The notes beneath the pieces were generated by a model. That model did not search any database. It was not told the origin of the DNA and was given only the letters and a program-made list of their open reading frames with translations. A program made the translations under genes and the position numbers. From contig NZ_CP064056.1 in assembly GCF_015775975.1 (NCBI RefSeq), positions 496,001-560,000 of the forward strand: DNA of 64,000 nt, written 5' to 3'. How positions within the stretch are numbered: position 1 is the first letter of the stretch; every line of letters begins with the position of its first letter. The DNA comes from Staphylococcus lloydii (lineage in GTDB: Bacteria > Bacillota > Bacilli > Staphylococcales > Staphylococcaceae). This document shows positions 53,477 to 61,401 of the stretch, piece by piece.

Positions 53477-54136
53477 ATGGCGAATATAAAAGAGACAATT
53501 TTAGATGCGTTTCAATTTAGACATGCAACGAAGCGATTTGATGCAACTAAAACTGTAAGCGATGATGATTTTAATACTATATTAGAAACAGGACGTTTAT
53601 CTCCAAGTTCTTTAGGTTTAGAACCTTGGAAATTTATAGTGATACAAAATCGTGAATTACGTAATAAATTAAAAGAAATCAGTTGGGGAGCGCAAGGTCA
53701 ACTAGACACAGCAAGCCATTTCGTATTAATTTTGGCACGTAAAAATGTGACTTCTAAATCAGATTATGTGCAACACATGATTCATGATATTAAACAATAT
53801 GACCCTTCAACAATTCCTGCAGTCGAAGAAAAATATGATAACTTCCAAACTAATGCACACATTAATGATAATGAACGTACATTAGTCGATTGGGCCAGTA
53901 AGCAATCATATATTGCATTAGGTAATATGATGACTACTGCAGCGTTTTTAGGTATTGATTCTTGTCCTATTGAAGGATTTGACTATGATAGTGTAACGGA
54001 ATTATTAGCTGAAGAAGGTATACTAGATACGGAACATTTTGTGCCTGCCACAATGGTAGCATTTGGTTATAGAGAAACTGAACCAAAAGCAAAAGTACGT
54101 CAACCACAAGAAGATATTGTAGAATGGTATCAATAA
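53477..54136 (+). CDS. Nitroreductase family NAD(P)H-dependent oxidoreductase
   Basis: A 219-residue FMN enzyme. The N-terminal F-R-H-A-T-K-R-F-D (about 13-21) and [13 protein letters not shown] (about 41-53) are the FMN-binding pattern of the NfsB-type nitroreductases; P-I-E-G-F-D (about 171-176) and F-G-Y-R (about 197-200) complete it. It reduces nitroaromatics, quinones or flavins. The ATG has the weak site AAAGGGTGG. The palindrome upstream suggests specific repression, probably relieved by an electrophile. Confidence 0.87.
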   Translation: MANIKETILDAFQFRHATKRFDATKTVSDDDFNTILETGRLSPSSLGLEPWKFIVIQNRELRNKLKEISWGAQGQLDTASHFVLILARKNVTSKSDYVQHMIHDIKQYDPSTIPAVEEKYDNFQTNAHINDNERTLVDWASKQSYIALGNMMTTAAFLGIDSCPIEGFDYDSVTELLAEEGILDTEHFVPATMVAFGYRETEPKAKVRQPQEDIVEWYQ

Positions 54137-54140
54137 TCAC

Positions 54141-54169
54141 AACTGACCTAGAAATAGGTCAGTTTTTTT
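54141..54169 (+). terminator. Nitroreductase terminator
   Basis: Ten-base perfect stem (AACTGACCTA with TAGGTCAGTT) with a four-base loop and a T-run. Confidence 0.9.
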
Positions 54170-54188
54170 AATACAACATATAGGGTAT
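54162..54188 (+). promoter_or_regulatory. Possible SigB-type promoter of the D-lactate dehydrogenase gene
   Basis: GTTTTT, 15-base spacer, GGGTAT (54183-54188), 35 bases before the ATG. The -35 element lies in the T-run of the preceding terminator, so it may be chance. Confidence 0.25.
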
Positions 54189-54223
54189 AACATTACTAAC
54201 AAAGGCAAAAAGGGGTAGTGATT

Positions 54224-55219
54224 ATGAAGTTGAAATTATTTGATGTTGGTGATGATGAAGCACCCTTCGTTGAAAAATGGGAAGACGAGAATAATGTAAC
54301 GGTAGATTATGTACCAGATTCACTTACTCGTGAAAATATTGATGAGGTTTCTGGATATGATGGTTTATGCCTAAGTCATAATGGCCCATTCGATAATAGT
54401 TTACTGAAAGATTTAAAAAGCATGGGAATTAAACAAATTGCACAAAGAAGTGCAGGGTATGATATGTATGATCTAGAAACAGCGACAGCAAATAATATTA
54501 AAATTACTAACGTACCAAGTTATTCTCCGAATTCCATAGCAGAGTATGCAGTTACAGGCGCGTTATATTTTGTTAGAAAAATACCGACTGTACAACAACA
54601 TGTTGCTAAACAGGATTTTAGATGGCAACCAACCATTATGGCCCGTCCAATTAAAGGACTCACTGTTGCTGTAATAGGCACTGGTAGAATCGGTTATATT
54701 ACTGCTGAATTATTTCATCATATGGGATGTAATGTTATTGGTTTTGACATACAAACTCATCCGCAAGCAGAAAACTTTATTACATATAAAAACACGGTAC
54801 AAGAAGCGGTTAAAGATGCAGACATTGTAACTGTGCATACACCAGCTACAAAAGACACTATAAATATGTTCGACCAAGCATTATTTAACTACTTTAAAGA
54901 AGGAGCGATTTTCATTAATTGTGCGCGTGGCGTACTTGTTGATACTAAAGCATTGATACATGCATTAGATACGAACAAGTTAAGTGGGGCAGTTATTGAC
55001 ACTTATGAAAACGAAGCAAGTTACTTTAGGAAAGACTTTAGTTCAAGCGAAATTGAAGATGACTTATTACAATCATTAATTAAACGAGATGACATACTGT
55101 TGTCTCCGCATATAGCATTTTACACAAATGAGTCTGTTGAGAATTTAGTAGAACGAAGTTTGAATAGCACAATGGAAATCATACGACATGGAGATTCAGA
55201 ATATGTAGTAAATAAATAA
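54224..55219 (+). CDS. ldhD: D-lactate dehydrogenase (D-2-hydroxyacid dehydrogenase)
   Basis: Reduces pyruvate to D-lactate with NADH. The 331 residues match staphylococcal D-LDH. The nucleotide motif V-I-G-T-G-R-I-G (about 148-155) is present, as are the catalytic residues Arg in C-A-R-G-V-L-V-D-T (about 232), Glu in D-T-Y-E-N-E (about 261) and His in S-P-H-I-A-F-Y-T (about 293). The motif Q-R-S-A-G-Y-D-M-Y-D (about 74-83) is close to the Q-R-T-A-G-F-D-M of the S. aureus enzyme. The frame opens at a GTG at 54218, but AAAGGGG favours the ATG at 54224. Confidence 0.9.
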   Translation: MKLKLFDVGDDEAPFVEKWEDENNVTVDYVPDSLTRENIDEVSGYDGLCLSHNGPFDNSLLKDLKSMGIKQIAQRSAGYDMYDLETATANNIKITNVPSYSPNSIAEYAVTGALYFVRKIPTVQQHVAKQDFRWQPTIMARPIKGLTVAVIGTGRIGYITAELFHHMGCNVIGFDIQTHPQAENFITYKNTVQEAVKDADIVTVHTPATKDTINMFDQALFNYFKEGAIFINCARGVLVDTKALIHALDTNKLSGAVIDTYENEASYFRKDFSSSEIEDDLLQSLIKRDDILLSPHIAFYTNESVENLVERSLNSTMEIIRHGDSEYVVNK

Positions 55220-55229
55220 CAGCATAGAT

Positions 55230-55283
55230 AAAAGTGCTAACAATTAACCTCGGATATGAGATGACATTGTTAGCACTTTTTAT
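55230..55283. terminator. Bidirectional terminator between ldhD and the catE-like gene
   Basis: Fifteen-base perfect stem (55230-55244 with 55266-55280) with a 21-base loop and A/T flanks. Confidence 0.88.
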
Positions 55284-55289
55284 TGATTA

Positions 55290-56093
55290 TTAGTTTGGCA
55301 CTACCGATGTATTACTATGAAGGGTAACTGAAATGCCTTCAGGACTAGTTAAATTTTTGTTCGTCGCGTTAGGTTTATAAATATCAATGTGAGCAAGACC
55401 TAAACTTTGATCACTATCAATTCTTTTTTTATTAGATTGCCACGTATTTACAGCGATATGATGATGATAATTATTAGTAGACATAAATAAGGCTTGTGGA
55501 AATTTAGAGATATGTTGAAGCCCTAACTCATTAATATAAAATTGGCGAGCGTCTTCGAGATTTGCCGTTTTCAAATGTAAATGGCCAATTTGGGCTTGGT
55601 TTGGCATACCGTTCCAACCGTCTGCTGTACGTTGAGCTAATAAATCCTCTACGTCAACTTGTAGCGTATCCATTTTTACAAATTCATCTTGCCATTGCCA
55701 TGTTTCTGGGGCGCGGTCGTAATAAATTTCAATACCATTACCTTCAATGTCGTTGAAGTAAAGTGCTTCACTGACAAGATGGTCACCGCCACCAATTTGT
55801 ACACCTTGTGAAGAAGCAAAATGTAAAAAATTAGCTAAGTCTGCCCTAGTAGGCAATAATAGTGCGATGTGGAATAAACCGGCTTCGGTTACGGATGGTC
55901 TACGTGGGTTGTCAATTTGTTGAAGCGTTAAAGTATGACCACCATTACCTATGGCTAGAACAATTTTATTTGATTGTTCATCTATTACTTTTAAGCCTAA
56001 TAGGTTTGTGTAAAACTGAGTCATCTGTTCTATATTTTGTACGTTTAGTGTTATACCTGTTACTTGAGTAGCAGTTTTATCATGAAATGTCAT
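55290..56093 (-). CDS. VOC-family catechol-2,3-dioxygenase-like protein (CatE-like)
   Basis: A 267-residue two-module extradiol dioxygenase-like protein. It resembles B. subtilis CatE: A-G-L-F-H-I-A-L-L-L-P (about 70-80), G-D-H-L-V-S-E-A-L-Y-F-N-D-I-E-G-N-G (about 99-116) and G-H-L-H-L-K-T (about 171-177), then N-Y-H-H-H-I-A-V-N (about 207-215). The histidines and E-I-Y are the iron ligands. It is slightly shorter than CatE (285). The ATG at 56093 is preceded by AGAGGT, six bases away. It would open catechols and belongs to the thiol/quinone stress genes. An inverted repeat lies 22 bases upstream. Confidence 0.83.
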   Translation of the reverse strand: MTFHDKTATQVTGITLNVQNIEQMTQFYTNLLGLKVIDEQSNKIVLAIGNGGHTLTLQQIDNPRRPSVTEAGLFHIALLLPTRADLANFLHFASSQGVQIGGGDHLVSEALYFNDIEGNGIEIYYDRAPETWQWQDEFVKMDTLQVDVEDLLAQRTADGWNGMPNQAQIGHLHLKTANLEDARQFYINELGLQHISKFPQALFMSTNNYHHHIAVNTWQSNKKRIDSDQSLGLAHIDIYKPNATNKNLTSPEGISVTLHSNTSVVPN

Positions 56094-56114
56094 ATGCATA
56101 CCTCTTATCTATTT

Positions 56115-56139
56115 ACTTGTATTTATTTTTGATACAAGT
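56115..56139. promoter_or_regulatory. Inverted repeat upstream of the catE-like gene
   Basis: Perfect arms ACTTGTAT (56115-56122) and ATACAAGT (56132-56139) with a nine-base spacer. It is a candidate operator. It does not fit the GTATA-N5-TATAC pattern. Confidence 0.4.
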
Positions 56140-56312
56140 TAAATTTATAACAATTAGAAAGTTTAGTCAATAAATAAGTGTGGTTAGTCAAATGTTTTAA
56201 TAAATATTATGTAATATTATTTTAGTGTTGAATAAAAGTAAATGAGTAATTTAACTTTTTCGATTACTATTGTGTTATTATGAAACGTAATAATGAGTAA
56301 AGGGGTGGGCGT

Positions 56313-58094
56313 ATGGATGTGTTTTTCAAACTTGCTTGGTTTTTTAAAGCGCAAAAGAAATTTTATATTTTAGGACTTTTTATGTTGCTGTTCATCGCAT
56401 TACTAGAACTGTTACCACCTCAAATAATTGGTAAAACAATAGATGGTATTACGAAGAAGACATTAACTCCCCAGTTACTTACAATATATTTAATTATTTT
56501 AGTGGTAGCCGCGGTTTTAATATACATAAGTCGCTATATTTGGCGTATTTCAATTTTTGGGACAAGCCAAAAACTAGGTAACATTTTAAGAAGATATTTA
56601 TATCACAAATATACTGAAATGAGTGCTCAATTTTTCCAGAAAAGGCGTACGGGTGACTTAATGGCCCATGCGACAAATGATATTAATGCTGTACAAAATG
56701 CAGCTGGTGCAGGGATTTTAATGATTGCTGATTCATTAATAACTGGTGGTATGGTTATTATCACTATGGCTATTACTATAAGCTGGCAATTAACGCTTAT
56801 AGTCTTAATTCCGTTGCCTATTATGGTTTTATTAACACGTTACTATGGTCGATTGCTTAGCAAAGGGTTTAAAAAAGCTCAGGCAGCATTTAGTAGATTG
56901 AATGATAAGACACAAGAAAGTGTTGCTGGAATAAAAGTGACTAAAACATTTGGCTATGAAAAAGAGGATCAGGCAGATTTTCGTAATCTAAGTGATGACG
57001 TGGTTAAGAAAAATTTAACTGTTGCTAAAATAGATTCGCTTTTCGATCCTACAATCATGTTAGTGTTTGGTACAAGTGAGTTTTTAGCCATTGCCTTTGG
57101 TTCACATATGGTTTTTACTAAAACAATTACACTAGGACAACTCATTACCTTCTCTACATATTTAGGCATGTTAGTGTGGCCTTTGCTTGCGTTAGGCCTC
57201 TTTTTTAATATAGTCCAAAGAGCGAAAGCTTCTTATGAACGTATTGATAATATATTAAACACACCAAACGCTATTGATACTTCATATACTATAGATAAAA
57301 AACCACAAGGTACCATTCAGTTTAATATTCCGACATTTCATTATCCTGGCTATGAGTCTAGAGGTTTAAAGGATGTATGTTTTACGATTGAAAGTGGGAC
57401 GACAGTAGGTATAGTTGGTAGAACAGGTTCAGGAAAAAGTACGTTAATTAAGCTACTTTTAAGAGAATTTGATACGTTGCGACCAGAGGATATCACATAT
57501 AACGGCAATCCTATAGCTTCTTATAGCCGTAGGGCTTTAAGAACACAGTTTGGCTATGTGCCTCAAGAACATTTCCTATTCTCGACAACAATTCGAAACA
57601 ATATTGCATTTGGGGATATAGATGTTCAAGACCAACAACTTTATCATGTAAGTAAGATGAGTCATATTCATGATGATATCGTTGCGTTTCCAAAAGGCTA
57701 CGATACAGTTGTTGGTGAGCGTGGCGTATCATTATCAGGTGGACAAAAACAACGTATATCAATTGCCCGTGCCTTATTGTTAAATCCGGAAGTGCTTATA
57801 TTAGACGACTCTTTATCGGCGGTGGATGCACAAACTGAAGAAGCTATATTAACCAATTTACAATCATTAAGAAGCAAGAAAACGAATATTATTACTGCAC
57901 ATCGTATGAGTGCTGTAAAAGATGCAGATTTAATTTTAGTTATGGAACAAGGAACAATTGTTGAAAGAGGCACGCATATACAACTTATGCAAAATAAAGG
58001 TTGGTATTATGATACCTACACTGCGCAAGCGTTACAATCCAAATATTCTCAAAGCTTAGATGACTTGACGAAGGGGGATGGTCAAGATGAGTGA
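56313..58094 (+). CDS. ABC exporter half-transporter, BmrC/YheI-like
   Basis: A 593-residue ABC protein with six membrane helices then an ATPase domain: Walker A G-R-T-G-S-G-K-S (369-376), signature L-S-G-G-Q (474-478), Walker B L-I-L-D-D (495-499). The catalytic glutamate after Walker B is replaced by Asp499, the mark of the degenerate-site half of heterodimeric exporters such as BmrCD and LmrCD. The signature is intact and should complete the active site of its partner, which starts eight bases before its stop. The pair probably exports drugs or lipids. The ATG follows AAAGGGGTGG. Confidence 0.9.
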   Translation: MDVFFKLAWFFKAQKKFYILGLFMLLFIALLELLPPQIIGKTIDGITKKTLTPQLLTIYLIILVVAAVLIYISRYIWRISIFGTSQKLGNILRRYLYHKYTEMSAQFFQKRRTGDLMAHATNDINAVQNAAGAGILMIADSLITGGMVIITMAITISWQLTLIVLIPLPIMVLLTRYYGRLLSKGFKKAQAAFSRLNDKTQESVAGIKVTKTFGYEKEDQADFRNLSDDVVKKNLTVAKIDSLFDPTIMLVFGTSEFLAIAFGSHMVFTKTITLGQLITFSTYLGMLVWPLLALGLFFNIVQRAKASYERIDNILNTPNAIDTSYTIDKKPQGTIQFNIPTFHYPGYESRGLKDVCFTIESGTTVGIVGRTGSGKSTLIKLLLREFDTLRPEDITYNGNPIASYSRRALRTQFGYVPQEHFLFSTTIRNNIAFGDIDVQDQQLYHVSKMSHIHDDIVAFPKGYDTVVGERGVSLSGGQKQRISIARALLLNPEVLILDDSLSAVDAQTEEAILTNLQSLRSKKTNIITAHRMSAVKDADLILVMEQGTIVERGTHIQLMQNKGWYYDTYTAQALQSKYSQSLDDLTKGDGQDE

Positions 58095-59850
58095 GATGAT
58101 TAAGTTATCTGCTAAGCAACAAAGTGCCACGATTAAACGATTGTTTAAATACACCGTCCCTTATAAAGGTACCATTGCACTTGCGTTTATCATGCTCACT
58201 ATTTCAACAGTAGCAAGCATGATAGGGCCTTATTTGATTAAAATATTTTTAGATGATTTTTTAACACCGAGACATTTCCCGGGGAATAAATTGACATTGC
58301 TTATAGCGATATTTATTATTGTGCAAATTTTAGGCGCAATAGCGACGTACTTAAATAGTTATATGTTTCAATACTTATCTTTTAAAGTCATACAACAATT
58401 ACGGATAGATGCATTTAATAAACTTGGAAAACTGGGTATGCGTTATTTCGATAAAGTACCCGGCGGTAGCATTGTTTCACGTTTAACTAATGACACTGAA
58501 ACGATAGTAGATATGTTTATCAATGTATTTTCATCAGTACTAATGGCTGTGTTTATGATGATATCTAGCTATATAATGATGTTTGTGTTGGACGTAAAAC
58601 TCGCACTCATCGCACTTGTGTTTATGCCCATTATTTTTCTATTATTAGCAATTTACCGAAAATACTCGGCCATGCTTTTTAATAAATCAAGACAGTTATT
58701 ATCCGACTTGAATACAAAATTAGCAGAATCTGTTGAAGGTATGAAAATTATACAAGCCTTTAATCAAGAACGTCGACTCAATCGAGAATTTAATGATATT
58801 AATGATGAACATTACGGTTATATGCTTAAAACTGTGAAATTAGATAGTATTTTATTAAGACCAGCTATTAGTATGATTTCAATTTTAGCTACTATCGTAA
58901 TTTTAGCTTATTTTGGCATTATTAGTTTTAATACTTCAATAACTGCGGGTGTTGTATTTGCGTTTATTCAATATATGGAACGATTTTTCGAACCGGTTAA
59001 CCAAGTAAGCCAAAATTTGAATGTGCTACAACAAGCGCTCGTGTCAGCTAGTCGTGTATTTAAACTTATAGATGATGATACTTATGAGCCACCACAAGAT
59101 ACACATGCTAATTATGCTATTACTGAAGGTAAAGTTGAATTCAAGAATGTAAGTTTTAGTTATGATGGAGAAACGCAGGTGCTTAAAAATATTAGTTTTA
59201 CCGTTAATCCTGGTGAAACTGTGGCGTTAGTTGGTCATACAGGTTCAGGAAAAAGCTCAATTATTAACTTGTTTATGCGTTTTTATGAATTCGAGCAAGG
59301 ACAAATTCTAATAGATAATCAATCTATCAAAGAGCTAAATAAAGCAGAAATGAAAAGTAAAATTGGTTTAGTGCTCCAAGATGCTTTTATATTCTATGGC
59401 ACTGTAACATCTAATATTAAGTTGTATCATCCAACGATGACATTTGAACAGGTCAAAGCAGCTGCAGCATTTGTTAAGGCAAATCAATTTATTGAACGAT
59501 TGGACAACCAATATGAACATGCCGTTATTGAAAAGGGTAGTGCATTTTCGAGTGGCGAAAGACAACTCATCGCTTTTGCGCGTACCATGGCAATGGACCC
59601 TAAAATATTAATTTTAGATGAAGCGACGGCCAATATTGATTCTGAAACTGAAGAACAAATTCAACAGTCATTACGTCAAATGCGCCGAGGAAGAACGACT
59701 ATTGCCATCGCTCACAGATTGTCAACGATACAAGATGCAGATCAAATACTCGTGTTAAATCATGGCGAGATTGTTGAAAGCGGGACACACGAACAACTTA
59801 TTGCTCAAGACGGTATTTATAATAATATGTATCGTTTACAAAATGGTTAA
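58087..59850 (+). CDS. ABC exporter half-transporter, BmrD/YheH-like
   Basis: A 587-residue ABC half-transporter with six membrane helices and an ATPase domain: Walker A G-H-T-G-S-G-K-S (383-390), Walker B followed by the catalytic glutamate (I-L-D-E-A-T-A-N-I-D, about 509-518), but a changed signature F-S-S-G-E (487-491) in place of L-S-G-G-Q. This complements the partner exactly: one good ATP site uses this Walker B glutamate and the partner signature; the other is degenerate. Overlap of eight bases shows translational coupling. I choose the ATG at 58087, since AAGGGGG immediately precedes the 58078 ATG and is too close to serve it. Confidence 0.9.
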   Translation: MSEMIKLSAKQQSATIKRLFKYTVPYKGTIALAFIMLTISTVASMIGPYLIKIFLDDFLTPRHFPGNKLTLLIAIFIIVQILGAIATYLNSYMFQYLSFKVIQQLRIDAFNKLGKLGMRYFDKVPGGSIVSRLTNDTETIVDMFINVFSSVLMAVFMMISSYIMMFVLDVKLALIALVFMPIIFLLLAIYRKYSAMLFNKSRQLLSDLNTKLAESVEGMKIIQAFNQERRLNREFNDINDEHYGYMLKTVKLDSILLRPAISMISILATIVILAYFGIISFNTSITAGVVFAFIQYMERFFEPVNQVSQNLNVLQQALVSASRVFKLIDDDTYEPPQDTHANYAITEGKVEFKNVSFSYDGETQVLKNISFTVNPGETVALVGHTGSGKSSIINLFMRFYEFEQGQILIDNQSIKELNKAEMKSKIGLVLQDAFIFYGTVTSNIKLYHPTMTFEQVKAAAAFVKANQFIERLDNQYEHAVIEKGSAFSSGERQLIAFARTMAMDPKILILDEATANIDSETEEQIQQSLRQMRRGRTTIAIAHRLSTIQDADQILVLNHGEIVESGTHEQLIAQDGIYNNMYRLQNG

Positions 59851-59867
59851 AACAAATTAATAAGTAA

Positions 59868-59909
59868 AAAGGCAGTATCTTTCAATTTACGAAAGATACT
59901 GCCTTTATC
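59868..59909. terminator. Bidirectional terminator after the ABC exporter genes
   Basis: Sixteen-base perfect stem (59868-59883 with 59891-59906) with a seven-base loop. Confidence 0.92.
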
Positions 59910-59933
59910 GTTTCGAAGACATTTAGTTATTAA

Positions 59934-60212
59934 TTAGCCTGCGTATACATCTTGGTATTCATCATGTTTCTCTATTACTTTTTTAGCAAATGGACAAGAA
60001 GCACTCACTTTTAAATCATTGTCGCGAGCATATTTAACAACTGCGCCTACTAATTGTGATCCTATGCCTTGGCCACCTAGTTCATCAGGTACTCCAGTAT
60101 GATCGATATCAATTTGATTATCATTTACCGTTACGTATGTGATTTGAGCTTGAGGGTCATTTTCGTTTTCGCCAATGTAAAATTTATTATTACCTTGTTT
60201 AATTTCAGCCAT
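59934..60212 (-). CDS. Small GNAT-like acetyltransferase (Acetyltransf_CG family)
   Basis: A 92-residue minimal GNAT domain. It has the acetyl-CoA loop L-G-G-Q-G-I-G-S-Q-L-V (about 44-54) and the cysteine-proline motif S-A-S-C-P-F-A (about 70-76), which defines this family; staphylococcal members have been solved structurally and bind CoA. The acceptor is unknown. From 60212 the start is M-A-E-I-K, with GGGAGG eight bases before; an in-frame start at 60266 has no such site. Confidence 0.87.
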   Translation of the reverse strand: MAEIKQGNNKFYIGENENDPQAQITYVTVNDNQIDIDHTGVPDELGGQGIGSQLVGAVVKYARDNDLKVSASCPFAKKVIEKHDEYQDVYAG

Positions 60213-60379
60213 ATGATTACCTCCCGATATAATTACTACTACTTTAAGTATATCACCGATAGGCATTTTTCAAACACTGATAAATTAAATGTCATGGTAA
60301 ATCCGAGTCTTACTATTGATATTATAAAAAAAGAAGTTTATAGTTTTAACGGAATAATAGCGAGTTGGAGGGGCAAATT

Positions 60380-61333
60380 TTGAGGAAAGTAGTTTCACTT
60401 TTAGCTTTGGTACTCATATGTGTAATATTAAGTAGTTGTAGTTCTCAAAGCAAGCAGCATAAAACCATAACTAAAGATAACAAATTAAATATTTACACTA
60501 CAGTGTTTGCTTTCCAAAGCTTTACACAACAAATAGGTGGCAAATATGTACATGCACAGTCGATTTATCCACCAGGTGTTGATACGCATTCTTATGAACC
60601 AACACAGCGTAATATGATAGATATAGCTAAAAGCGATTTATTTATATATACCAGTGATGATTTAGACCCCGTTGCTCATAAAATAGCTTCATCTATTCGT
60701 AATAAAGGTATTAAACTGCCTGTTGCACATGGGTTGAAGCATTCGAATTTATTGCCGGGTGATGAAGACGACGAACATGAAGAAAGTCACGGTGGTCATA
60801 ATCATGCGGGGGAGAGTAATGATCCTCATGTATGGTTAGACCCGGTCTTAGATCAACGTTTTGCGTTAAAAATTAAAAATAAGTTAGTGCAAAAAGACCC
60901 TAAACATAAAGCATATTATGAACACAACTATCGCCAACTAAAAAATGATTTGAATGGTATTGATCAACAGTTAAATAAGGTTACTAAGCATCCTAAAAGA
61001 AAAACTATCGTTATTTCTCATGATTCATTAGGATATTTAGCACATCGATATCATTTTAAACAAGTAGGCGTGACAGGAATGAATAATGAAGATCCGAGCC
61101 AACAAGAAATAATATCAATTATTCATAATATTAAACAAACACACCAACCGTATGTACTGTATGAACAAAATATTTCATCTAAATTGACCGATATTATTAA
61201 AAGGGAAACAGATACGAAACCTTTAAGCTTTAATAACTTGGCAACGCGTAATAAAGATGATAACAACAACGTTAAATATCAAAAAATAATGCAGCATAAT
61301 ATCGAAACGTTAGATACTGCATTAAATAAATAA
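60380..61333 (+). CDS. Zinc-binding lipoprotein of an ABC importer (ZnuA/AdcA-like, no ZinT domain)
   Basis: A 317-residue cluster A-I metal-binding lipoprotein. The signal peptide ends in the lipobox L-S-S-C with Cys20. Zinc ligands follow: H near V-D-T-H-S-Y-E-P, a histidine-rich acidic loop (E-H-E-E-S-H-G-G-H-N-H, about 133-143), D-P-H-V-W-L-D-P (about 150-157), S-H-D-S-L-G-Y (about 216), and an acidic ligand near Y-E-Q-N. It ends there, without the ZinT-like domain of S. aureus AdcA (about 515). No permease or ATPase is adjacent, so it must pair with one elsewhere. The TTG start follows GGAGGGG. No Zur box is visible upstream. Confidence 0.87.
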   Translation: MRKVVSLLALVLICVILSSCSSQSKQHKTITKDNKLNIYTTVFAFQSFTQQIGGKYVHAQSIYPPGVDTHSYEPTQRNMIDIAKSDLFIYTSDDLDPVAHKIASSIRNKGIKLPVAHGLKHSNLLPGDEDDEHEESHGGHNHAGESNDPHVWLDPVLDQRFALKIKNKLVQKDPKHKAYYEHNYRQLKNDLNGIDQQLNKVTKHPKRKTIVISHDSLGYLAHRYHFKQVGVTGMNNEDPSQQEIISIIHNIKQTHQPYVLYEQNISSKLTDIIKRETDTKPLSFNNLATRNKDDNNNVKYQKIMQHNIETLDTALNK

Positions 61334-61340
61334 TTATATT

Positions 61341-61390
61341 AAAAGAACATCGCAGCTATTTACAATCAATAGCCGCGATGTTCTTTATTT
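61341..61390. terminator. Bidirectional terminator between the zinc lipoprotein and aldA
   Basis: Twelve-base outer stem (61342-61353 with 61375-61386), an inner five-base arm and T-rich flanks. Confidence 0.88.
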
Positions 61391-61401
61391 ATAGATAGAT
61401 T

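Noticed and set aside
60267-60379. Zur box before the zinc lipoprotein
   Set aside because: I searched by eye for TCGTAATNATTACGA-like symmetry and found none.
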